From the NCBI RefSeq assembly GCF_000482485.1, contig NZ_AXVK01000021.1, positions 124,001 through 188,000 of the forward strand: a DNA stretch of 64,000 nucleotides, read 5' to 3'. The notes beneath the pieces are model-generated. The model searched no databases. It saw only the letters and a program-made list of their open reading frames with translations, and was not told the DNA's origin. The stretch comes from Paucisalibacillus globulus DSM 18846. Lineage in GTDB: Bacteria > Bacillota > Bacilli > Bacillales > Amphibacillaceae. Each line of letters starts with the position of its first letter. The stretch's first letter is position 1. This document shows, piece by piece, positions 15,175 to 22,418 of the stretch. The translations under genes were made by a program, and so were the position numbers.

Positions 15175-17835
15175 ATGGAAACGAACCTTTATAGCTTAAT
15201 AATGAAAAAAGATTATCATGCCTCAATCAATGACTATAAGAATAGTGATGAGTATATCAAAATAGTGGAAGAAAAAATCAATGAAAAATGGTCACTCTAT
15301 CGGAATGCAGTATACTTTAATAGTAGGAATAACGATCAAGTGGTACCTGAGCAAGGGTGGAAAATCCATGTTTCCGCTACGTTATCTAATGCAAGGGCAA
15401 TCATTGATATTGTTTCCGATATTTGTATCAAAAACACTACATCATTTAAGTTTATGCTAGATAGCGGCATACTCAGTTTTTCTTCAGATAAAAATTATCC
15501 TCGAGGCTCATCAGGAAAATTTATTACTATTTATCCTTCTGATGTTTCTTCCTTTAAGTTACTGATGAATGAACTTTACGAGGCCTTAAAAGGATTCGAA
15601 GGACCTTATATATTAAGTGATAAAAGGTTCAAAGCTGATTGTAAGGTACTCTATTATCGATATGGTGGAATTAAAGGAAATTATATTTTAAAGCATGATG
15701 GTAATAGGTCTTATATATTGAAATCTCCTAATAATAGGTATCAAGTCGATTCTAGAAAACCTATTTTTGCACTTCCTGATTGGGTTGAGGATCCTTTTCC
15801 AAATGAAAATGAGGAGGAGAAAGCAGTGCCTTCTTTAAAAAATGGTAGGTATACGATTTTAGAGTCCTTTTCTTTCAATAATTCTGGAGGAATATACTTA
15901 GCATTTGATAAGGAAAGAAATGAAAAAGTAGTGATTAAAGAGGCAAGGCCATACACACTTCAGAGGAAATTTGGCAAATTTGATGCACGAAATATAAAAC
16001 AGAAAGAGCTAAATATCCTAACGTTACTAGAGGGTGAAGATATTTCCCCACAGGTAATCGACTCATTTTATGAGTGGGAACATTACTTTATCGTTGTAAG
16101 TTTCATCGAGGGAAAATTACTAAGGGAATATATTGTAGAACGTGCTGTATTTTCAAATCCTAATTTGCCCGAGAAGGATACCAATGTATTCTTAAACAAA
16201 TTAGAAATTATATGGAGAAATATCATTAATAATCTATCCATTCTTCATAAGAAGAATATCTATTTTTGTGACTTTCATTTAGGGAATTTTATTATCACAG
16301 ATGATTTAAATGTTATCTTTATCGATTTGGATGGTGCAGTAGAAATTGGTGATACCAGTTCCAATATCATGTACTCTAAAGGATATATTGATCCGTTATT
16401 CTTAGAAAACAAAACCTATTCACTAAAGACGGAGCTTTATGGTCTAGGTAGTTTATTATTTAGCACACTATCAACGTACAATAATGTATTAGACTTACAT
16501 CCTGGTTTTGTTAATGAGTTTCTTGGGAAAATGCAAAAGGAAATTAATCTTCCATATAAGTACATTCATATTATTCAATCTTTAATGAATGACAATCCAG
16601 AGGAACGTATGAATTTAGATGAGGTACTACGAAATCTCAATGATGAAGGTGATAGAAACATAATACTTTCAAACAGGATGTCCACTAGTAATCATCTATT
16701 ATCTTCCGAAGATAATATTAAACATGTCATTAAGGATATTACTAGATATATCACTACTACAGCAAATAAAGAAAATAATGATTACTTGTTTTATACAGAT
16801 CCTAAGATAGTAAATCCCTTGAATGTTGAGAATGGAGCACTAGGTGTTTTGTATGCTTTAAATAAAATTAATGGCAATAATGGAAACGAATATATGGATT
16901 GGATAAAGAAACAAGAGGTATCGATAGAATCATATGCCCCAAGTCTCTATTTAGGTTTATCTGGGATTGGCTGGGTATTACATCAATTAGGAGAAGAGGA
17001 ATACGCATATCATATTATGAATCTAGCTAACTCGCATCCGCTAAAACATGATTCTAATGATATCTATACCGGGACAGCTGGAATAGGATTAACTAATCTA
17101 TTCTTCTGGAAAGAGACAAACAACCAAACCTATTTAGATGAAGCAGTTAAAGCTGGTAATCACTTATTAGAATCCGCACATGTAACAGATAACAATACAA
17201 TGTTCTGGTCTAATCCAGATGGGCTTACATACATCGGTCACGCAAAAGGGGCCAGTGGTATCGCTGTATTCTTCATGTATTTATATAAAATTACAAAGGA
17301 TACCAACTATTTAATTGCATCGAAAAGGGCGTTGGAACACGATCTTTCCTATGCGATAGATAAATCAAGTTTTATTTCTTTTCCTGCTAAAACTGAAGGA
17401 GGTATAAGTCACTCTCCATATTGGTTAGCTGGTTCTGCTGGTGTTGCGGCAGCATTAATGAGATACCAATCGATAACGAAGGAAAATGAATATGATCCTA
17501 TCATTAAAAATATTCTAAATGACTCAAGAAGAATATATACACTGTTTCCTGGTTTATTTAATGGATTAGCAGGTTTAGGAAATGTGCTTTTGGATGCAGA
17601 ACAATTTCTTGCGGAAAAAGACGTTTATAGAGGATACGCGCTTAAAGTCGCTGATTCATTGAATATGTTTTTGATGAAAAAGAAGGATGGTCTAGCTTTT
17701 CCAGGGGACTATTTACATGTAATAAATAATGATTTTGGTTCAGGTGCAAGTGGGATTGCTTTATTTTTAAATAGGCTCGTTAATCAGGAAAATAATTTCA
17801 ATTTTTATTTGGATGACATATTACAAGATTCATAA
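15175..17835 (+). CDS. Class III lanthipeptide synthetase LanKC, copy 1
   Basis: 886 residues in three parts. A phospho-Ser/Thr lyase-like N-terminus (to about 215) contains PEQGWKIHVSATLSNA. A protein-kinase-like domain (about 225-500) has the ATP lysine in VVIKEARPY (K255), catalytic CDFHLGN (D366, N371) and metal-site IDLDGA. A LanC-like cyclase (about 545-886) has GTAGIGL, GHAKGASGI and LAGSAGVAAAL. The Zn ligands of class I/II and IV cyclases are missing: where those have W-C-x-G and C-H-G, this has YWLAG and LFNGLAG. That defines class III rather than class IV. It should phosphorylate and eliminate Ser/Thr of the upstream peptides and close labionin or lanthionine rings. The C-terminus is followed by a terminator shared with the convergent exporter. 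Confidence 0.9.
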   Translation: METNLYSLIMKKDYHASINDYKNSDEYIKIVEEKINEKWSLYRNAVYFNSRNNDQVVPEQGWKIHVSATLSNARAIIDIVSDICIKNTTSFKFMLDSGILSFSSDKNYPRGSSGKFITIYPSDVSSFKLLMNELYEALKGFEGPYILSDKRFKADCKVLYYRYGGIKGNYILKHDGNRSYILKSPNNRYQVDSRKPIFALPDWVEDPFPNENEEEKAVPSLKNGRYTILESFSFNNSGGIYLAFDKERNEKVVIKEARPYTLQRKFGKFDARNIKQKELNILTLLEGEDISPQVIDSFYEWEHYFIVVSFIEGKLLREYIVERAVFSNPNLPEKDTNVFLNKLEIIWRNIINNLSILHKKNIYFCDFHLGNFIITDDLNVIFIDLDGAVEIGDTSSNIMYSKGYIDPLFLENKTYSLKTELYGLGSLLFSTLSTYNNVLDLHPGFVNEFLGKMQKEINLPYKYIHIIQSLMNDNPEERMNLDEVLRNLNDEGDRNIILSNRMSTSNHLLSSEDNIKHVIKDITRYITTTANKENNDYLFYTDPKIVNPLNVENGALGVLYALNKINGNNGNEYMDWIKKQEVSIESYAPSLYLGLSGIGWVLHQLGEEEYAYHIMNLANSHPLKHDSNDIYTGTAGIGLTNLFFWKETNNQTYLDEAVKAGNHLLESAHVTDNNTMFWSNPDGLTYIGHAKGASGIAVFFMYLYKITKDTNYLIASKRALEHDLSYAIDKSSFISFPAKTEGGISHSPYWLAGSAGVAAALMRYQSITKENEYDPIIKNILNDSRRIYTLFPGLFNGLAGLGNVLLDAEQFLAEKDVYRGYALKVADSLNMFLMKKKDGLAFPGDYLHVINNDFGSGASGIALFLNRLVNQENNFNFYLDDILQDS

Positions 17836-17896
17836 TGCTGGAGTTGGGAGATGTTCTTGCCACCCTACCATATTATCATCCGCTTTATCCATAGAA

Positions 17897-17942
17897 TAGA
17901 AAAACTCGCATTCCCTTATAGAAAGGAATGCGAGTTTTTCTA
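17897..17942. terminator. Strong bidirectional terminator between the two halves of the locus
   Basis: A perfect 18-bp stem: TAGAAAAACTCGCATTCC (17897-17914) pairs with 17925-17942 over a 10-nt loop. The A/T-rich stem ends give T-tracts on both strands, serving the plus-strand synthetase and the minus-strand exporter. Its right arm resembles the hairpin arm of the dispersed repeat at 42254, 47942 and 61878. Confidence 0.85.
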
Positions 17943-17977
17943 TACGCTTGAAACGATTTTTACTAATGGAACAATAT

Positions 17978-19594
17978 CTAGTCTTGCTCTATTTCATTCG
18001 TTGCACTATCTATAGAAGGTAATTGATAAACATGATCAAACAGTTCATAATCTGCAGAATCTAGTCGGTGGGTAACCATGACAACGGTTAAGGTAGGATC
18101 ATTTCGTAACATGTCTTCTATAAGTTGTGCAGATTTTTTATCTAATGATGATGTACCTTCATCGATTAATAGTACTTGTTTTTCCTGGATAAAGCTTCTG
18201 GCGAGGGCAATTCTTTGTCTCTGTCCACCGGAGAGATTTCTACCATTTTCATCCATAACACTGTCTACATCATTTACAAAATTAACCTGCGCTTTTTCCA
18301 AACTTGCAGCAATTTGTTCATCGGAATATTCATCCCAAAGTGTTATATTATTTCGAATGCTATCTTGGAAAATATATACACTTTGATCCACATATTGGAT
18401 GAATGTGGTTAAATCATTCAGATTCAGTTCTTTTATATGGTAATCATTAATGAATACTTCGCCATCAAAGTTTTTTATCTGTCCAGAAATAATTTTAAGT
18501 AAGGTACTTTTTCCGGAACCACTTTCACCAATAACGGCATACTTTCCACCCTTTTTAAAGGACATACTCACATTATGCAATACTTCTTTGTTGTCATAAG
18601 AGTAGGAAACATTTTTTAATTCTATCTGATTAACCGATTGTAACTGGTTTGTTTGCATGTTACTTTCTCTAATTTTGGAGAAATCGTTTATTTTTTCAAA
18701 AATGGCATGTGCAGATTTTATTTGCATTTTTTGCCTGCTTAATTGTGCTAAAGAATTAAAAATGGTAGAAGCTAGATTACCAGTTGTACTAATTGCACCA
18801 AATGTAACTTGCTTGAAGATGACAAGGATTCCAGTAGCAACATCAATCAGCATTTGACAAAAAATATTAAGAAGACCAATACTATTTGTTAAAACGGCAT
18901 TCGCTTTTGCATAATTTACCTTTTCGTTGGAATAATCAGTACTTATATCAAGAAATTTTGCTCTAAACTGATACCTTTTTTTGGCGAAATATAGAACATC
19001 AAATCCACCAATAAAATCTTTTGTTTTGCTAGTTAATCTTTCATTTGCTTTTGAAAGCTTCATCGTAGCTTTTTTGATGTATTTAGTAAATGTATTTGGT
19101 GCAAATAACATAATTAAAGATAGAACAATTGTTAATATGAGTAGAACGGAATGGTAATTGACTAGTGCAATCGAAGCTAAAATAATACTAAACAAACTAG
19201 ATATATAGGCATAGACATTTTTAAATCCAACGGTTTCTATTGTATTTAGATCATTCGTCATCCAAGAAATATATTGTCCATCTCCTAATTTGTGAAACGC
19301 TTGATAATTCACATATTCTAAGTCACTGGCAAATTCAACGCGAATTTGTGTACACATTCTCTGAATAATTTTTTGTTCGTATATGGTTTCAATATAATTT
19401 AATGCTAACATCACGATCCAGACAACTAAATCAATTAATATCCATTTGATGAATGCAGTTAGATCACCAGCCAATATGGCATTCGTTGCAAACGTAAGAA
19501 TGACTGCGGTTAATACACTTAGTAGAGAAATAACAAATAGCATGATGATAATCACTATATTTCCGTAAATTTCTTTATACATATATTTTTTCAT
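17978..19594 (-). CDS. ABC transporter, second exporter of the locus
   Basis: 538 residues. The membrane domain has six predicted helices (to about 290). The ATPase domain has GESGSGKST (about 355), signature LSGGQRQR, Walker B VLLIDEGTSSLD and switch THRLD. It is shorter than the first exporter and clearly divergent. There is no peptidase domain. It probably exports the FTWKC peptides made by the right half, or provides self-protection. Upstream on the same strand is a 17-codon micro-ORF with a strong ribosome site. Confidence 0.85.
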   Translation of the reverse strand: MKKYMYKEIYGNIVIIIMLFVISLLSVLTAVILTFATNAILAGDLTAFIKWILIDLVVWIVMLALNYIETIYEQKIIQRMCTQIRVEFASDLEYVNYQAFHKLGDGQYISWMTNDLNTIETVGFKNVYAYISSLFSIILASIALVNYHSVLLILTIVLSLIMLFAPNTFTKYIKKATMKLSKANERLTSKTKDFIGGFDVLYFAKKRYQFRAKFLDISTDYSNEKVNYAKANAVLTNSIGLLNIFCQMLIDVATGILVIFKQVTFGAISTTGNLASTIFNSLAQLSRQKMQIKSAHAIFEKINDFSKIRESNMQTNQLQSVNQIELKNVSYSYDNKEVLHNVSMSFKKGGKYAVIGESGSGKSTLLKIISGQIKNFDGEVFINDYHIKELNLNDLTTFIQYVDQSVYIFQDSIRNNITLWDEYSDEQIAASLEKAQVNFVNDVDSVMDENGRNLSGGQRQRIALARSFIQEKQVLLIDEGTSSLDKKSAQLIEDMLRNDPTLTVVMVTHRLDSADYELFDHVYQLPSIDSATNEIEQD

Positions 19595-19666
19595 TCATAG
19601 TCTCCCTTTTCTTCATTTTTTATTACTTCTTCTTTGCCAAGTTTGATATAAGTTAAGGCGTTCTAT

Positions 19667-19720
19667 TTATTGTTTGTAGTGTTTATTAAATAGACGGTTT
19701 ACTGATGGATTGGTGCTCAT
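19667..19720 (-). CDS. Micro-ORF with a strong ribosome site upstream of the second exporter
   Basis: TAGGAGGAAGCAAT precedes an ATG and a 17-codon frame, MSTNPSVNRLFNKHYKQ, then TAA. The peptide is basic, has no Cys and lacks the L-x-L-Q leader motif, so it is not a lanthipeptide precursor of the kinds seen here. It could be a leader peptide that sets exporter translation or an unrelated small protein. Support is the ribosome site and position only. Confidence 0.4.
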   Translation of the reverse strand: MSTNPSVNRLFNKHYKQ

Positions 19721-19826
19721 ATTGCTTCCTCCTATTATTGGACTGTTTAATTTTCTATGTATTTATTGTATATTGATACGTAACATATACTGAAAGTTTC
19801 TCATAAACGGGAAGGGGGGTGGCTGT

Positions 19827-20678
19827 ATGGGTATATATGGAGGATTGTTTCGGGAAATCAGAATGAGTCGAGGGTTATCTATTCAAGACTTAGCTGATGA
19901 TTTTGTTTCAAAATCAACTATTTCGAGATTTGAACGAATGGAGGCAGATATTACATTTGAGAAGTTAGTTCATCTTTTAGATAAGTTAAAAGTATCCATG
20001 CAAGAGTTTGTCTACTTATCTACCAAAAAACAAAGAAACAGGTCTTCTTTAGAATTACTATCTAAAGCATTAATTGAAAATAACACAACGTTACTGCACC
20101 AATTAGTAGAGAAAGAATGGCAAAAATACAGAGAAACATCGGATATGTATACCCGGCTGGTCGCAATTGTTCTAGAATACCATGATAAAAATCTTCAGGG
20201 GGAGGATATGAAAAATGGTGAGGACCCAGCCTTTTTAATTGATTACCTTTTTAAGTGTGAAATGTGGACACAATTCGATATGGTTATTTTTGCGAATGCG
20301 ATGGCATTCATTCCTTTTGAAACATCCATTACGATTTCGAAGGATTTGGCTAAGAAAACGGAGAGATTTCATAGTAACCGACAAAGCTTTGAAACGATTA
20401 TTAATACGCTTGAAAATATGGCAATGGTTTGTTTGACGGGAAATCGATTACACGATGCAAAAATGTTTATCACGATAATCGAAGAACTGGATATGGATGA
20501 AACATACTTTCTGGAAAGAGTCATTTTAAAGTTTATTAAGGGATTGTACGGTATTAAAATTGGGGAAAGAAATCAAGGCGAAAAAGAAGCAAAAGAGGCA
20601 TTAGCTGTAATGAATTTGGCGGGTTCTTTTCAATTTGAACGTATATTTGGTGATTACTTAAAACAGATATTGAAATAA
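19827..20678 (+). CDS. Rgg/MutR-like transcriptional regulator 1
   Basis: 283 residues. The N-terminal XRE-type helix-turn-helix (about 10-60) reads LSIQDLADDFVSKSTISRFE with conserved RFER. The rest is an all-helical TPR-like C-terminal domain of the length and layout of Rgg/GadR/MutR regulators, which bind short exported peptides and activate nearby operons. GGGAAGGGGGG precedes the ATG. It is divergent from the exporter. An imperfect GTTTATGAGAAAC-like half palindrome (19796-19808, minus-strand reading) lies just ahead of it. Confidence 0.8.
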   Translation: MGIYGGLFREIRMSRGLSIQDLADDFVSKSTISRFERMEADITFEKLVHLLDKLKVSMQEFVYLSTKKQRNRSSLELLSKALIENNTTLLHQLVEKEWQKYRETSDMYTRLVAIVLEYHDKNLQGEDMKNGEDPAFLIDYLFKCEMWTQFDMVIFANAMAFIPFETSITISKDLAKKTERFHSNRQSFETIINTLENMAMVCLTGNRLHDAKMFITIIEELDMDETYFLERVILKFIKGLYGIKIGERNQGEKEAKEALAVMNLAGSFQFERIFGDYLKQILK

Positions 20679-20717
20679 GCCCGAGATTTTTCACTGTTAC
20701 TTGGGATTGGAAGTTAA

Positions 20718-20743
20718 AGAGGGTTGACTATATTCAACCCTCT
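20718..20743. terminator. Bidirectional terminator between regulator 1 and the FTWKC peptides
   Basis: AGAGGGTTGA (20718-20727) pairs perfectly with TCAACCCTCT (20734-20743) over a 6-nt loop, between convergent genes. Confidence 0.7.
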
Positions 20744-20770
20744 GCTAACTTTTATTTGATTAATAGTTCT

Positions 20771-20875
20771 CTAATAGAACTTATTCATGTAATAGTACAC
20801 TTCCAAGTGATGATAAAGTTGTCTGGGTGTACCAAGTATATTATTATCAATACCTTGAAATTCTATATAATTCAC
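20771..20875 (-). pseudogene. Frameshifted third FTWKC precursor
   Basis: Behind GGAGGTGCTACCT a GTG start opens MNYIEFQGIDNN, aligning with MKLLDLQKLDPS of the intact copies. After this the frame goes out of register. In the +1 frame the DNA reads YLVHPDNFIITWKCTIT, aligning residue by residue with ELINPNGPIFTWKC. As it stands the frame continues as an unrelated tail without Ser or Cys and stops at 20771. A single extra base near GATAATAATATAC accounts for the break. It is a pseudogene unless translation shifts frame. Confidence 0.7.
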
Positions 20876-20936
20876 AGGTAGCACCTCCTACTCTAATCTT
20901 GATTATGTAATAAGAAGTGAAAGTTTAATTTGTTTT

Positions 20937-21035
20937 TTACTTTTCCGGCACATCAGGACATTTCCAAGTAAAGATGGGTCCATTCGGGTTAATAAGCTCG
21001 CTGGGATCTAATTTTTGTAGGTCTAAAAGTTTCAT
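20937..21035 (-). CDS. Class III lanthipeptide precursor, FTWKC type (right copy 2)
   Basis: 32 residues behind AGGAGGTGCTACC. It begins MKLLDLQKLDPSELI with the LLDLQ recognition motif. The core is NPNGPIFTWKC with tail PDVPEK. It encodes the same peptide as the gene at 21097 and differs from the left-half gene at only a few positions. Expected modification is one Thr-to-Cys thioether across Trp-Lys. Confidence 0.75.
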   Translation of the reverse strand: MKLLDLQKLDPSELINPNGPIFTWKCPDVPEK

Positions 21036-21096
21036 GGTAGCACCTCCTACTCTAATTTTTGTGATGTAAAATGAAGTGAAAGTTTAATTTGTTATA

Positions 21097-21195
21097 TTAC
21101 TTTTCTGGCACATCAGGACATTTCCAAGTAAAGATGGGTCCGTTCGGGTTAATAAGTTCGCTTGGATCTAATTTTTGTAGGTCTAAAAGTTTCAT
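21097..21195 (-). CDS. Class III lanthipeptide precursor, FTWKC type (right copy 1)
   Basis: Same 32-residue peptide as 20937-21035, with a few synonymous changes. AAGGAGGTGCTATT precedes the ATG. It is the promoter-proximal gene of a three-member minus-strand array whose last member is frameshifted. Spacers between copies are about 60 nt and highly similar, so the array grew by duplication. Confidence 0.75.
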   Translation of the reverse strand: MKLLDLQKLDPSELINPNGPIFTWKCPDVPEK

Positions 21196-21319
21196 AATAG
21201 CACCTCCTTAATCTTAGTATTTGTATGAAAGATAAGCTAGTAAGTGGCAATGCAATAACTGACTTCTACCTATTAACTAACAAAACTTTTTTTGTTTGCT
21301 TAAAGTATTTTGTTACTCC

Positions 21320-21336
21320 AACAGTTCGAAACTGTT
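21320..21336 (-). promoter_or_regulatory. Hairpin in the leader of the right FTWKC operon
   Basis: AACAGTT-CGA-AACTGTT forms a 7-bp stem, extended by CCA/TGG-type flanks, about 125 nt before the first peptide gene. It lacks a T-tract, so it is more likely an RNA stabiliser or attenuator part than a full terminator. Confidence 0.4.
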
Positions 21337-21370
21337 TTGGTTTGTTACCTCTTGCCGAACTGTTATTTAG

Positions 21371-21420
21371 ATTATAACTGAGGTTTTCTTGAGACCTAAA
21401 AAATGTTTCATATAAGAAAC
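21371..21420 (-). promoter_or_regulatory. Operator site 3 and promoter of the right FTWKC operon
   Basis: Reading leftwards, GTTTCTTATATGAAAC (21420-21405) is followed, 29 nt on, by a perfect TATAAT (21376-21371). The palindrome and the next 8 nt are the same as at site 2. No consensus -35 is present, which fits activation by a regulator bound at the palindrome. It lies directly after the stop codon of regulator 2. Confidence 0.65.
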
Positions 21421-21426
21421 ACAATA

Positions 21427-22287
21427 TTATAAGAAATTTTTTAAAAATCCTTCAAACTTTATTCGATAGGTAATTGCACCAATCGATTCCATGATGTCTA
21501 GGGAATATTGTACTTTCTTAAATCCCTCATTTGTTTTCGTTCCTTCATTTTTTAAATGTTCATATAATCCTTCAACATATAGTAAGATTACACGTTCTAG
21601 GAAAAAGTTTTCTGGGATCTTTTCGTTTTTTAAGTGAGTGAGGAAATATAGGCCATTTTTTAAATTTCTTTGTTCTAGGCATAATAAGATGGTATTGATG
21701 AGTAGGTTTATAATTAGGGCAAGGTTACTTTCTGCATGTTTAAATATAAATGTTTTCTTTACTAATTCCTTTGACAAAATGACAATTTGCTCATATGGAA
21801 GCATGGACATTGTATTACCATATAAGACTAATTCATAGTTACCCCAGTTTTCACTATTGAAGAAAAAGTTTGTAAGATAATTAATATCCTCTTCTAAATT
21901 CTCGCCTCCTGTTAGATCATTTTTTAAAGCTTGGATCATAATGTAATTCAATTTATATTGTGTCGTGCCTGTCCTTTTCCATAGTTCTTGCTGATCTTGC
22001 ATCAATCTATTCAGTATTAATACACTTTCATTTTGATATGCTCCTGTTACATCACTAATTAGCTTCTTAAACTCATCCAGTTCATATTCATTGGCTATAA
22101 GCATGAATTCAGAAAATGAAACATGTAATTTACTAATTAAATGAATAAATCTTGATAAAGAAATATCAGCTTGATTTCTTTCAAATTTTGAAAGCATAGA
22201 TTTTGAAATTTCTTCATCTGCCAGCATATCGAGAGTCACCTGTTTACTTTCTCTTATTTCTCTAATAACAGAACCGTAAAATTTCAA
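21427..22287 (-). CDS. Rgg/MutR-like transcriptional regulator 2
   Basis: 286 residues, same architecture as the protein at 19827. The XRE helix-turn-helix (about 10-58) contains VTLDMLADEEISKSMLSKFE, and a helical TPR-like peptide-binding domain follows. TAGGAGGA precedes the ATG. It is divergent from the second synthetase, with operator site 4 between the two starts (27 nt from its own ATG), so it may control itself and the synthetase. Confidence 0.8.
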   Translation of the reverse strand: MKFYGSVIREIRESKQVTLDMLADEEISKSMLSKFERNQADISLSRFIHLISKLHVSFSEFMLIANEYELDEFKKLISDVTGAYQNESVLILNRLMQDQQELWKRTGTTQYKLNYIMIQALKNDLTGGENLEEDINYLTNFFFNSENWGNYELVLYGNTMSMLPYEQIVILSKELVKKTFIFKHAESNLALIINLLINTILLCLEQRNLKNGLYFLTHLKNEKIPENFFLERVILLYVEGLYEHLKNEGTKTNEGFKKVQYSLDIMESIGAITYRIKFEGFLKNFL

Positions 22288-22313
22288 TTCTTTATCCTCC
22301 TAAATATTTGTTA

Positions 22314-22363
22314 GTTTCAAATATGAAACTTTTCTGATGTAATATTCAAAATAATAATAATAT
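22314..22363 (+). promoter_or_regulatory. Operator site 4 and promoter of the second synthetase
   Basis: GTTTC-AAATAT-GAAAC (22314-22329), flanked by A and T to give an 18-bp palindrome. A -10-like TAATAT starts 29 nt after it (22358-22363), the same spacing as at sites 2 and 3. Confidence 0.6.
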
Positions 22364-22418
22364 ATAAAGTGTACATTGAAAAGGAAAATAAGATGATTTT
22401 GGATAGGAGTTGAGCAAA

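Noticed and set aside
15175-17835. Class IV (LanL) synthetase
   Set aside because: The cyclase domain lacks the Cys/Cys/His Zn ligands that class IV enzymes keep.
20937-21195. FTWKC peptides read as ComX-type prenylated pheromones because of the conserved Trp
   Set aside because: There is no ComQ-like prenyltransferase, and the (I/L)LDLQ leader with adjacent LanKC genes explains them better as class III precursors.
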